From positions 373,555,663-373,619,662 of the forward strand of contig OY856186.1 of assembly GCA_963693315.1 (NCBI GenBank): DNA of 64,000 bases, written 5' to 3'. The notes below the pieces were generated by a model, which ran no database searches, had not been told where the DNA came from, and worked only from the letters and a program-made list of their open reading frames with translations. A program made the position numbers and the translations under genes. This DNA comes from Diogma glabrata (Eukaryota; Arthropoda; Insecta; Diptera; Cylindrotomidae). Shown here piece by piece: positions 44,850 to 55,908 of the stretch; position 1 is the first letter of the stretch, and every line of letters starts with the position of its first letter.

Positions 44850-46861
44850 GTGAGTATATTATTAATTTTTGTATTTTCATTACGTTATTTCGTTGAAATT
44901 GGGTAATTGTTGGTAACATGAGTTCATGATTTTAAAAGTATTTCAATATTTGATTATATAAATAAAATTTCATTTTGAATAATAATAACGATAATTTGAT
45001 TCAATGACTAATTGAACTAATTAGGTAAAACTTGTTTTCATCGGGTCAAGTTGAGGCATGAAGAAATTAAATCTTTATGTTTAAATGTTCCACCCCAACT
45101 GCTAGTTAGCCGATCCTAGTTCACCATGATGCACTTACAATTTAGTGATCGAGTCCAAAAGCTATTCAGTCTTCCGCATTAATTAAACAAGTTTGCATTT
45201 TTTTTAAATCGACGTTTTCAAACAGATGTGACTTTAAACGTCAAGGACTGCTAAAAAGTGAGAGTAAGAAATTGAAATTTTTTCGTGAATCATTCATTCA
45301 TTCGCTTTTGTGTTATTTGATAAATTTTTATGCATTGTATTCGATTGTGGTGAAAATAAGCCATATGAATTGAGTTCTTGATTACTTTTTTTCGTTTTAG
45401 TAAAACATTTAGCTATTTCTACTGTTTTGTTATTCCCACTTGATAGTTATCCGGATTCGCTATCTGGAGCCATATAAGTAATTTTCTATTCAAAATATAT
45501 TGACTGTCTGCATATTGATATTACTTTTTATTTATAATTCTACCCATTGTATTCTACATGCGATCTAATTGTTTTCACATCATATGTTTGTTTATTTCTG
45601 TGTTTCTTTTGTAACAATATAAAATCAGTTTCGTTTTTGTCTAATGTTTCATATCAGTTTTGAATTAAGAAAAACAAAGCAAATAACATGACGTTAGAGC
45701 AAAATGTAAATAACATGAAGTTAGGAATAACAAAACAAACATAATTGGGCTGTCAATAGCGGCTCCAAATAAATTGACAGAGTCAAAAAAAATATTTAGT
45801 AAATAATAAATATTGAGATTAAAAAATAAAATTTAATCTAATATATAAATGTTGTTTCCATAAATAGCGCATTAAAGGTCAATTTTATTATATAAAACTG
45901 ACGGCCTTGGTGATACAAGCTATCGGGAGGTGCTAATAAAAAACGCAGTTTTTATTATCTAAACTCTAATTTTGTTTGCTTAGATAATATCAATATTTTG
46001 TTCTTTTCTGACATAAATTTGTTTTTTAACACTTATCATGATATTTTTTGTGCTTCGGGTATTTCAAATATCAATAATAAATTTGATTATAATAAATATT
46101 ATTAGATTATATAAAATAAATTTTTAATTATATAACTTTTTATTTTTTTACTCAATTTTCAAGAGTCAGGGCTCAGGGGACATTTTTCTAACATGAAGTG
46201 TTAACAAAGTTGTTAGTTTTCTTTGTATGGTAAACATATGCTGAGGAAAAGTTAAATAGCAATTTCCCAATATAAGTATTGTCCGGCTTAAAACAGAGTT
46301 GCCTTTGGTCTATGGTTTTACAGGATAGTATTTACATTCACAAACATCTGTGTTCCATGAATTTTTGATTTTGAATATTTATTAACCTTCATTTTCCAGG
46401 AAAATTGTATATTTCATATTTAATCAAAAATCATGCAAATTATAATTCAAACATATATTTTTTATTTTAACAACTGCATGCGATTATATTTATTTATTTA
46501 ACAAATAATTCACATGTATTTATTTAGACACCTCTGAATGCAAATCATTAAACAAAAGTGTACATATGTGGGTGGGTCAGTGTTGCTAGGTTTTGAAATG
46601 GCAGTCGGGAGAAGAAATATTATAATAAAATAAGATAGTCTATTATTTATTTTCAATTATAACATTATGGTTAATTTACAACAAACATTTTGAGAACTAT
46701 AGCAAGTGCGGGAGTGCTTGAATTTAATTTTTTCTTACTAAGAAAAATTAATGTAATCCGTAACGCACTTTTTATATTTTTTGCCCATAAACTAAAATAA
46801 CAATATTATATTAGATAGTACAGAATGATGCTAATATCCCACGAGTATGGCAGTTTGAAAC

Positions 46862-47843
46862 GATTTCGATGAAATTTCATACACAGATAGCCAATGACAA
46901 AATAAAAATAGGTACCATTTCTTTCGAAAAATGAAATTTCGTTCTAGGGATGACACAGGGTGGCGGCAAAGTTTTACGGGTTGGCGAAACATTAGTATCT
47001 TTGGCTAACGATTGACTAAACCGATTTAAGTCATTTATAGCTCATTAAAAAGGTAATTGATAGACCTTGTAAAAATTTCTTAGTAATTTTTTAAAACTGT
47101 GTTAACTTAAATAATATTTTCAAAGATGGCGCTGTTGAGGGTACCCTCACTTTTACCACATTTTTTTTCTAGAAAAAAAATTTTTAATTAGTTCGTAATC
47201 TAAAACGAAAATTTTCCAATGGTTTTGAAAACTAATTCTTACAAAATGTTAATTTCCGTATTTTCAATTTTTTGTTTTTTATAAAATGCATTTTATTTAA
47301 CTAAAACCACCTGAATTCTTGTTTTATAGAAATTTAATTATTTTGAGGATACAAATTAAGTATTTGAGGGTGTAGATGCTTTTTACATAATTGACTTTTT
47401 CTCTCATTTCTACCTGTCCGAAATTAATTATAAATGAATGTACCTGAAATATATTTAAACCGATGCTGAGAAGTAAATAGTGAGAAAAATTATGTGAAAT
47501 AAAATGCATGTTGTATAGAATTCATATAATGATTAACTTTTTATTTTTATTCAAGTTATGTAATAAAAACAATATACATTTAATAAAAACAATATACATT
47601 TATTAATAATATAAAATAATGTAAAAGAAATTAAAAATATAAAAAAAATTTACATTGCATATTAACGGCTTATCTGAAAAATCCTAGTTTTAGCTGAATT
47701 AGAATATATTTTTGTGAGCAATGTTTTTTCATCTTTGGGTATGAACGCATGAAATGATTGTGTACCTTTTATAGTAACAGCCTCTCTGTATCTTGCTCCT
47801 AGCCGTGACTTCATTTCTATATACTAATTTTTACTGGTATATG
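46862..47843 (+). repeat. element B left terminal inverted repeat
   Basis: Pairs with 48402-49358. It contains a small tandem duplication (TAATAAAAACAATATACATT twice, 47563-47601) not present in the right arm, so this arose after the repeats formed. Confidence 0.8.
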
Positions 47844-47848
47844 GTGAA

Positions 47849-48584
47849 ATGAAATTTGTTAGTTGTGCACAACAACAGTTCATGTATTTGGAAAACGCAA
47901 AAGCAAACTTGAAAGAGGGAGAGTGCTTAGTACTTGGCGATTTTTCGCAAAATTGCTCTTTTTTCATTCAAGATTCTGTGCAGAGTTATCATTGTAATAA
48001 TTCGCAAGCTACGATAACACTCGTTTTTAATGTATTATAATTCACCTATTAGTCAAGGTATCGATCACTTAAGTTTTGTCATTATCTCTGATATAACTGA
48101 ATGCAGTGTATCTATTAATATCACAAAAGGCTAGGGATCTTAGTGTGTGGATCTCAGAGTAAAAATGGATCTCAGTGTAAAAATAAATATAGTTTTATAA
48201 ATCTATGTTACCACAAACCAGATTTTAATACAGACGCAGAGTGGCACTTTTAGGCTACCAGTCATGAAAAAGTACCGTGTGATGGAATAGGAAGTACACT
48301 GAAACGAGGTGCTCATCGATAAAGTTTGTCTAACAAATATTATTCAAACCCCTATGGATCTTTATGAATGGGCATCAAAATGGTAATCAACAATGAATTT
48401 TGCATATACCAGTAAAAATTATTATACAGAAATGAAGTCACGGCTAGAAGCAAGATACAGAGAGGCTGTAACTATAAAAGGTACACAATCATTTCATGCG
48501 TTCATACCCAAAGATGAAAAAACATTGCTCACAAAAATGTATTCTAATTCAGCTAAAACTAGGATTTTTCAGATAAGCCGTTAA
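47849..48584 (+). pseudogene. element B transposase-like gene, C-terminal part, degenerate
   Basis: The first block (47849-48040) reads CAQQQFMYLENAKANLKEGE, then CLVLGDFSQNCSFFIQDSVQ and SYHCNNSQATI. It has the form (L-x-D-F-(A/S)-(E/Q)-N-x-S-F-x-x-Q-D) of a catalytic-core segment in the family. After a frame change come SQGIDHLSFVIISDITE and, past a deletion, DAEWHF, ATSHEKVPCDGIGSTLKRGA and SLSNKYYSNP (48240-48345). The end is TSKNYYTEMKSRLEARYREA, TIKGTQSFHAFIPKDEKTLL and TKMYSNSAKTRIF (48402-48584), inside the right TIR. Several stops interrupt it. By recollection these are the C-terminal blocks of the protein family whose N-terminal half is in element A. Confidence 0.6.
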
Positions 48585-49358
48585 TATGCAATGTAAATTT
48601 ATTTTATATTTTTAATTTCTTTTATATTATTTTATATTATTAATAAATGTATATTGTTTTTATTACACAACTTAGAATAAAAATATAAAGTTAATTATTA
48701 TATGAATTCTATACAACATGCATTTTATTTCACATAATTTTTCTCACTATTTTCTTCTCAGCATCGGTTTTAATATATTTCAGGTACATTCATTTATAAT
48801 TAATTTCGGACAGGTAGAAATGGGAAAAAAAGTCAATTATGTAAAAAAGCATCCACACCCTCAAATACTACTTAGCTTGTATCCTTAAAATAATTAAATT
48901 TCTATAAAACAAGATATCAGGCGGTTTTAGTTAAATAAAATGCATTTAAACAAAAAAAAAAATTTGAAAAAACGGAAATTAAAATTTTGTAAGAATTTTA
49001 TTTTCAAAACGAGAAATTATGCCATTGGAAAACTTTCGTTTTAGATTACGAACTAATTAAACATTTTTTTTTTGGGAAAAAAATGTGGTTAAAGTGAGGG
49101 TACTTTCAACAGCGTCATCTTTGAAATTATTATTTAAGTTTAACACAGTTTTGAAACTAAAAAATTAAAAAAAATTTTTTTAAGGTCTATCTATCAATAC
49201 CTTTCTAATCGTTAGCAATCGTCAGCTAAAGATACTAATGTTTCGTCAACTCGTAAAACTTTGCCGCCACTCTGTGTCATCCCCAGAGCGAAATTTCATT
49301 TTTCGAAAGAAATGGTATTTTTATTTTGTCATTGGCTGTATGAAATTTTATCGAAATC
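48402..49358 (-). repeat. element B right terminal inverted repeat
   Basis: Pairs with 46862-47843. Its first 180 bp are coding (the last segment of the transposase-like gene), so a mirror copy of that segment lies in the left arm. Confidence 0.8.
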
Positions 49359-49649
49359 AGAGGAGTCTGGAGCATCGATGTACGGTGACGTGGAATTTCT
49401 CCATAGCGAATGCTTTTAGTATTATGTGCTAGTTTTACACTGTACTTTTTCTACGACAAAACTAGAAATGATTTTTCTATTTATCTTTTATTTATAATAT
49501 TCAAATAATTTATTTAGGCACAACAGGTATGACTAAATTTTGTTGCGTGCGTATTTTTGACGTTCCCATGAAAGATATTACAAGGAACCATAGTATTTGT
49601 TTGTATACACGGTATTTTTGGTAGTTATTTCATAATAAAGCTTTATAAT

Positions 49650-49745
49650 TGGTGTCTACCAGGCATGGAATTCTGGAAAGTCACTGGATTATATTTTAAT
49701 CAGTGAAAGTCATGAAATTTTATTTATTTTTCTGAAAATCGTTTT
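49650..49745 (+). mobile_element. left-end fragment of the MITE family seen at 23533-24048
   Basis: GGTGTCTACCAGG, then TGGAATTCTGGAAAGTCACT and AAAGTCATGAAATTTT match the left part of that element. The right end was not found nearby. Confidence 0.5.
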
Positions 49746-50044
49746 ATTTTAACAAAAACCCCTTTTTTTAAAAATTATATTTCATATATTCTTAATAATT
49801 TATACCAAAATTGGTCCTGTTAGGAAAAAATGATATTTTTTCGTTTATTCACAAAGAAATCCCTTTCCAGCCTGTCGCTATGGCAAAGTATGATCTCATT
49901 TTGCATATTTGAACTAACCGTCTGACGAGTAAGACGGGTAGAAGAATATGCTTGGGATACCCGCCTGATGCATCCGACTACTACCGGTGACAATACATTT
50001 GACTACTATTGATGATAATATTTATTTAATATTATTTAAAAACA

Positions 50045-50335
50045 ATGAGATCAGCAACAATGCGATGATGTTGTAGAGAATCAATATTCCATGTTAAACG
50101 TCGAATAACCACTATTAGTATAGCAATGAACGCATGAACAGCGTCCAAGAGAGCTGGACTGGAAACCGATGCAGCGCCAAAGTTTGGCGACCATACTCTA
50201 TAGAGGGACGAATATAGAACTTATAAATGTGGAGTAATTGATATGGAGTGAAGTATTTTTTACATCTATTAAGGAGGCCGATTTTCTAGGTGCGCTCTTT
50301 GTCATTGCTATTATAATATGATCTTTCCAGAGCAA
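50045..50335 (-). pseudogene. CR1-like retrotransposon pol C-terminal fragment, copy 2
   Basis: On the minus strand it runs parallel to 53740-54025: AMTKSAPRKSASLIDVKNTS, then INYSTFISSIFVPL, with AASVSSPALLDAVHA after frame changes. This is the region after the RT active site in CR1-like elements. It abuts the CAA-repeat tail of the jockey element at about 50336-50348, so the jockey inserted into or next to it. Confidence 0.6.
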
Positions 50336-50399
50336 TTGTTGTTGTTGTAGCGACGTGTTTGGTGCTAATCCTCCGACTCCATGTCCAGGTTCAGGAAAT

Positions 50400-51159
50400 C
50401 TGCTACTGCCCTTGGGCGGTACCACAAATCATCCTTCGTCAGGTCAGTTATATTTTCAGGACAATTGAATAGGTGGTCTACATCGTGTGGCGTGCCCTCA
50501 CATTCGGGACGCTTGTCAATAATTTAAGGTTCAACTCTGCTCATGTAGTTGCTTAGAATGCGTGACCAACCGGATCTTAGTTAAGCTAGAATGGATCTGG
50601 TGCTACGGGGTAGTTGGACCTCTTCGGTGGCGACTTTTGGTGGCTTTCTATTTAGAACACGATTTGGACTAACCGTTTTGGTGTGGAGTGCTTTTAAGCC
50701 AGTTCTATATGTAGATTCCTCGATGTTACCAGTAACCTGGCTGTATCTGACATCTTGCAGAAAGTATCTTGCTGTCTTCCTTATGTTTCTAGGTGGTTCG
50801 ATCGTAGTTAAGTTTTCATTGCAAGGATGTTGCTCTTTGTGACAGACAAATAGATATTGTTTGGTTAGGATTTCATTATGTTCACGGATCGGCAATATGT
50901 TACTTTCCTCGTGCAAGTGATCTCGGTGGGCCATCAGGTGACTTTCGGTTGCGGTTCACAAGGCAGCATTTTGTGTTGTTTGTAACGTAATCCAGTGTGT
51001 TGGCAACTTGAGGGTTCCATATGGGTGCAACATTATTTATAATAGGTCTTCCTATTGCCTTGTAAGTTGTTATGATCGTGTTTTTATCTTTGTCTCTTGA
51101 ACTACCCACTAGTGCTTTCAATGTGTTATTCCTGTTTTTCAATCTAGAGTTTATTTATT
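50400..51159 (-). pseudogene. jockey pol C-terminal region
   Basis: After the RT, the minus strand gives LKALVGSSRDKDKNTIITTY, KAIGRPIINNVAPIWNP, DHLHEESNILPIREHNEILT, then SPNRVLNRKPPKVATEEVQL and RSGWSRILSNYMSRVEP. The final block, PECEGTPHDVDHLFNCPENI followed by DLWYRPRAVADFLNLDME, is the cysteine/histidine motif (C-P-x-C..H-x-x-x-H-L-F-x-C-P) that closes jockey polyproteins. The frame is broken by a few stops. Confidence 0.8.
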
Positions 51160-52530
51160 GTGCATGAGCGTAGAATTTAAGCAGTGGGTCGAATGTTACA
51201 CCCAATAGTCTCGGGATTTTTACTGTAGGAATAAGTATGTTGTCTATGCAGATGCTTGAATTTGAATTGTTGAATTTAAAGGGTGAAAAGTGGTGAAAAG
51301 TGTAGAAGTGGACTTTACAGTGGAAAGTTTTAGTTTTCTGGTTTTAAACCAATCATTCAAAATTTTAAGGTAGGTATTCAGGATATTTGTGAACTGAAAC
51401 TGTAAGTCCAAAATGAGAGTGCTAAGACAAGGAGTTCCTCAAGGCGGAGTACTCTCACTGTCATTATTCAATCTCTACCTAAGCAGTTTGCCTACCCAAA
51501 CAGAAGGAATAACTATCGCGTCATATGCAGATGACTGCACAGTGCTTGTAACAGGAAATAACCTGCAACAAGGTTATTTCCTGTTGCAAGCACTGTGCAG
51601 TCATCTGCATATGACGCGATAGTTATTCCTTCTGTTTGGGTAGGCAAACTGCTTAGGTAGAGATTGAATAATGACAGTGAGAGTAGTCCGCCTTGAGGAA
51701 CTCCTTGTCTTAGCACTCTCATTTTGGACTTACAGTTTCGTAACAACGTATGTTTGGCGACGTCTGAGGTAGTTGCACAACCAGCGCTTCATTAAACCTA
51801 GCAAATTAGTATTGAAGATATCATCCAATAGAGCAGCGTGCGACACTGTGTCGAATGCTTTTGACAGGTCAAGTGCAACTAAAATTGTTCTAGCGCATGG
51901 TTGTTTTTGATTCAGACCATCACTGATCTAGTTTTGTATTCTGTGGAGCGCGGTGGTTGTACTGTGTGCTCGCCGGAAGCCATGTTGGTGTGGCGCCAAA
52001 CTCCAGAATCTTGTCAGCTGAGGGAGCAGAAGTGCTTCGATAAGTTTAGTGAAAGAATGGATATTGGTCTGTAAGACTCTCCATTTTCTTCAGGGTTTCC
52101 TGGTTTCAAAATGGGGCTGATCTGGCCGTTTTCCAGATATTTGGTATTTGTAGAGTAGTGAGGCAGTTCAATCTTTTGGGTCAGATGTGTTTGAGCATGA
52201 TGGCTGGGATGCCGTCGGGTCCTATAGCTTTTGATGGCTTAATTTTCCTTATTGCATTCTCCACCTCTTCTTCGAAAAATATAATATCCTCCAAGTTGTC
52301 AGTGTTAAGTTTGCGCAGGTGTGTCAACACTGATCTGGTCCCTTTCTCATGTTTACGCTTCTTTTCTGTAAACTGGATGTTAAATTTGTTTGCGCATTTC
52401 CTGTAGTTTTCAATTAGGATATCGTCGAAGGAGATCATGCAATTATTTTGTGGTTGTCGAGGATGAGTTAGGCCCTTAATGACCTTCCAAAGACTTTTAC
52501 TAGTACCCAGGTTTGATTTACTCACTAACT
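51160..52530 (-). pseudogene. jockey reverse transcriptase domain, interrupted by an inverted duplication
   Basis: The N-terminal part (52181-52525) reads LGTSKSLWKVIKGLTHPRQP and IRKIKPSKAIGPDGIPAIML (K-A-x-G-P-D-G block). Then follow PISILSLTKLIEALLLPQL-like residues and LDLSKAFDTVSHAALLDDIF (first catalytic aspartate, about 51850). VLRQGVPQGGLLSLSLFNLY and SYADDCTVLATGNNL (second catalytic block) end at 51571. Here the sense sequence stops and its own inverted copy begins. Beyond 51396 the sense frame resumes with NTYLKILNDWFKTRKLKLST and IPRLLGVTFDPLLKF. Apart from the foldback, several stops and frameshifts occur. Confidence 0.85.
51396..51739. repeat. 169-bp nearly perfect inverted duplication (hairpin) in the jockey RT
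   Basis: Arms 51396-51564 and 51571-51739 differ at two positions only and are separated by the 6-nt loop GCAACA. The right arm is the original RT sequence (minus strand, including the YADD box). The left arm is its inverted copy, so the same protein segment reads on both strands. The duplication point is directly after the YADD block. Confidence 0.95.
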
Positions 52531-52699
52531 CTCCATTTATTTCTTTTATGATCCGTGACCAACTTGTTAATTCGCTTGTTCAGGTCCGGAATTCTGGAGT
52601 CGGCTGGATCTGTTTTACGGATGTCATCTCTTTGAGTAGAAAGCACACACGCTTGATGTGGAAAGTTTGGTTTTAGCTTTTGAAGCCAGGTGGTATTAA

Positions 52700-53478
52700 A
52701 AATTTCTATCGATTGTTTTTCCCCAGAGAGGGCGTCAAGTAGTAAAAATTGCTTACTGAATTCAATTTCCGTAAAATTTGTAAAGTTTTCCAGTCAGCTT
52801 TCTTAAAATTAATATATGTCTTCTTTTCGGAATTTATTTGATTTATGGAACGGCTTAAGGTGATTATGATCGGCCCGTGGTCTGATCCCAATGCAATTTC
52901 AGTTCTCCATGCTGTAATTGGCATTAGTGACATGCTGGCAAGGGAGATATCTGGAGAAGAGGATGAGTTGTTTGTTATCCTTGTTGGTTGTGGTTCGTTG
53001 AGGACTCCAAAATTGGAGCTGTCAATTTTATCAGCAATGCGTTCACCTCGTGGATCAGTGTTTAGGTGTGAGTGCCATAGATCATGGTGCGCGTTCACAT
53101 CTCCGAGAATTAGACAGTCTTTGGTATAAAATAAATGTCCTATGGACGGTTCATAACCTATATCACAGCTGCTTACTGGTGCAATATAAATATTGACTAT
53201 CGATATTTTCGAATTTTATTATAATGTCTTGTTGTTCTAGTGGTTTGTCAGTTCCCGGTACTGCCGGTAGTGTGTTTACGGTAAATAACGCTTTTGTGGA
53301 TGATACAATCAAAACCACCACCTTTGTCCTTCTGTCTATCCAGCCTTATAATTTTATAATCACAGATACTATCACTAACATTTAATTTTGTTTCTTGAAG
53401 AAACGTGCCTAGAATATTGTTATTGCATATATAGTTTATTATATTGTCGATCTTTTTCGTGAGACCGTTGCAATTTGT
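52700..53478 (-). pseudogene. jockey endonuclease domain, degenerate
   Basis: The minus-strand reading gives NCNGLTKKIDNIIN (first catalytic N-x-x-G block). ILGTFLQETKLNVSD carries the catalytic Q-E-T, and RLDRQKDKGGGFDCIIHKSV comes next. After a disrupted middle the frame at 53098 gives MNAHHDLWHSHLNTDPRGER (N-A-H-x-x-W-x-S block) and LGSDHGPIIITLSRSI (S-D-H block). These are the ordered motifs of an exonuclease/endonuclease/phosphatase-type nuclease that nicks target DNA. At least two stops or frameshifts break it. Confidence 0.8.
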
Positions 53479-53479
53479 T

Positions 53480-54025
53480 GCCTAATTTTTGCATCACTCA
53501 GAGGTTGATGAACGCTTTCTTTAAATCTCTGGGAATTAAAAGCACCTGAGACTATGGATTTCGGCAAACTATTCCATTTGTATGCAGTTCGGATAAAGAA
53601 GGCTTTCTGCGATCCGCTAGTATGACCGCGGGATCTCGACCTTTTGACTGCTTGCGCTAGCTGATTGCCGGAGGTAAGAATAAGTTTGAGGCATAATGCT
53701 CCTGATTTCATCTGAGCACTGTTGATGACGATATTTGTAAAAAAACAACGAGGTCAGCAACAGTGCGACGATGTTGTAGGGAATCAAGTTTTGATGTTAA
53801 ATATCGATTACTCACAATTCGTATAGCCCGCTTTTGAACAGAGTCTAAGAGGGCCAAGATGGAAACAGAAGCAGCACTCCAAACTTGACAAAAGTGCTTC
53901 ATACAGGAACGAATATAGAACTTATAAACATGGAGCAATTGGTATGGAGCGAAAATTTTTTTGCATCTATTTAGGAGGCCGAGTTTTCTAGACGCGTTTT
54001 TTGCCATCGCCAAAATTTTGCTCAT
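53480..54025 (-). pseudogene. CR1-like retrotransposon pol C-terminal fragment, copy 1
   Basis: The minus strand reads MSKILAMAKNASRKLGLLNR, FKIRSC-like residues (KFYIRSCMKHFCQVWSAASV), ILALLDSVQKRAIRIVSNRY and LQHRRTVADLVVFLQI. A frame change leads to RSRSRGHTSGSQKAFFIRTA and YKWNSLPKSIVSGAFNSQRF (53439-53711). These are the final blocks of CR1-like polymerases, where W-N-S-L-P is the closing motif. The fragment lacks the RT core. It shares the last block with the plus-strand fragment at 63540, but its 3' end is cut by the jockey element at about 53479. Confidence 0.75.
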
Positions 54026-54787
54026 ATATTTTGAATAGGGGTGGGAACTGTAAGACTGTTGATCTACAATTTAGAATATCACATCTCGTTCTTTTATGTG
54101 AATCGACTGGATATTGGCCAATTTCCAGCACGAAAAAAATACTAGATAAAAAAAATGTGTAGTAAATTTTAGCTAAAGTGCGTGCGCATGTTCTTTTAAT
54201 GTGTTTAGAACATTAGGTTAGAAGAATGGTTATTGGTTAGAACACAGAATGTTGTCCATTAAAAAAGCTTTGTTGATGTTTAACCCGCCCTTAAAAGATT
54301 TCGGACAATTTTGAGTTTGAAATGAAGCTTTCATATTAACTCCTGAAGAACCAGATTTGGGACATTTATTCAGATGTTCCAGAACAGTCGAGTTTGAAGT
54401 AAAGCGTTCCGCGAACAAAGTAAATCTCAATGATAGGGAGGCTATAATATTTAGTACCACAAATTAAAGAATTAATGGCAGTTTACAAACTTCTGCCAGA
54501 AATTGACATAGTCGAAGGTTTAGGCTACTTTCCATCTCAATTTTCGATCTGTTTCGATCTGCTTATTCGTTTTAAATTTTCTGAGATTTACGAGATTTTT
54601 ACTATCCATCTAAATGTTAGATAATCTACTTTAGCTCCTAAAAGCCAATTTGGCCACATTCGAAAAATTATTTTTTTGAGGTTTCATTGCATTGCATTAT
54701 TGAAATGGGAACGAATTTATTAATGCCGAATTTTGATAAGTTTTATTATTTAGTAAAACATGCGCAACTACAATTTTTTTAAATTAT

Positions 54788-54866
54788 TAAGTTCAACATG
54801 TTAAGCACATTAAACATAAAATATTCGTTAGTTAAACCCTTTAGTAGCCGACGATATCATGTCAAC
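54788..54866 (+). repeat. dispersed repeat unit, copy 1
   Basis: TTCAACATGTTAAGCACATT, AAACATAAAATATTCGTTAG and CGATATCATGTCAACTTG resemble 55183-55258 and 62213-62292 in the same order. Confidence 0.5.
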
Positions 54867-55182
54867 TTGAAAAGGAGATGTGTGAAATTCTTCGGGGAAA
54901 AACGAATGGGGATATTGAGCTCTATTTACTAGTCTATTAAAATAATTGTTCTGGACAGCCATAGTTGTTCTACAACAAGGTATTTTATGTAGCTAAATGT
55001 TGGTCAGAATTGCCAATATTTTGTACACCGAACATTTTCATTTGTTATCCAAAAGTTTCATATTTGTTAAAATATGTTTTTTACGGTAATATTGAATTAT
55101 TTGTTATTTTATAACGCACTAGTGCGTAATAAATATATTACGTTACTGCTACCAAGGTGATTCTATTATTTTTTTATGATTT

Positions 55183-55258
55183 AGTTGGGCATGTTTAGTA
55201 CACTAAGTATGAAATATTCTTTGTCTCCTTGAATATCCAACGATTACATGTCAACTAG
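55183..55258 (+). repeat. dispersed repeat unit, copy 2
   Basis: GGGCATGTTTAGTACACTAA, GTATGAAATATTC and GAATATCCAACGATTACATG are in the same order as copies 1 and 3. Confidence 0.5.
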
Positions 55259-55454
55259 TAACGGAAGAAATTTGGGAAAATGGAAATGGTTATGGAAATA
55301 GGCTAATTTATTTAAATTTCGATGGGCTTTAAATGTCAGACAGGTGAATTCGTCGGGAAAAACACAGAAGGATGAATTCCAAAATTTCTCCACTCTATGA
55401 AGAGAATGAATCGTAAAAAACTTGTATTTATAATAGATTACCATGTCAGTCATA

Positions 55455-55908
55455 CACTGTAAAAAAAACATGTCCTTTTTCCAATCGAAATGAAATTGTC
55501 TCAACTTCACCGTGCGGTCACATATGGCGAATCAAACTACGAAATTGCTGCAATAACTAACTCTACAATTATAAATCGATGAAATTGAGACAATCACACG
55601 AAATATTTATGTGAAAATAAAATATAGTTCAATTAATCTTAAATACTTAAACTTTAAAATGAAAAATTCATGATATAAGGCCAAAGAAAATTTGTTTCAG
55701 GGAAATAGTTATTATTTTTATTCAACTACTATTATATTGGATATAACACTTTATATGTTAAATAAACCTCATTCTGTTGTTAGAAAAATGTTATCGTGTA
55801 GTTGTCCCAATCACAGTGAAATTGTTTGCAAATAATTTTTCTTTGCATGAATAATCAACTGCCAACTTCGAGATGAGGTTGTCATGAACTTCAATTTTTT
55901 TTTCAGTG
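55455..55908. mobile_element. mariner-type non-autonomous element (454 bp) with TA flanks
   Basis: The left end CACTGTAAAAAAAACATG and the reverse complement of the right end CACTGAAAAAAAAATTG are inverted repeats with TA on both sides (55453-55454, 55909-55910). Subterminal words GAAATTGTCTCAACTTC (left) and GTTGTCATGAACTTC (right) also correspond loosely. It has no coding capacity. Confidence 0.6.

Larger units (their letters stand above)
46862..49358 (+). mobile_element. DNA transposon with about 960-bp terminal inverted repeats (element B), degenerate
   Basis: The arms 46862-47843 and 48402-49358 are reverse complements over nearly their whole length (for example CCAATGACAAAATAAAAATA outermost, GACTTCATTTCT and TTACTGGTATATG innermost), with scattered differences and indels. 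The outer boundary is where similarity fades at GATTTCGAT and could lie slightly further out. No target duplication could be set. The 560-bp centre holds broken transposase-like coding sequence. The TIRs do not resemble those of element A, but the protein pieces belong to the same family by my reading. Confidence 0.8.
50336..53478 (-). mobile_element. jockey-type non-LTR retrotransposon, 5'-truncated, degenerate
   Basis: On the minus strand, an apurinic-type endonuclease (53478 to about 52700), RT (about 52530-51160) and a C-terminal region (51142-50400) lie in order. The element ends in a CAA-repeat tail (CAACAACAACAATTG, about 50336-50350), as jockey elements commonly do. The 5' end is at about 53478, where NCNGLTKKIDNIINYICNNN begins directly after CR1-like sequence. 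ORF1 (gag-like) is absent. A 344-bp foldback interrupts the RT. Confidence 0.75.

Noticed and set aside
51413..51622. Plus-strand RT frame with YADD box
   Set aside because: It is the inverted duplicate of the minus-strand jockey RT, not an independent plus-strand element.
54230..54460. 76-codon minus-strand frame
   Set aside because: No motif, no splice context and no repeat relationship found.
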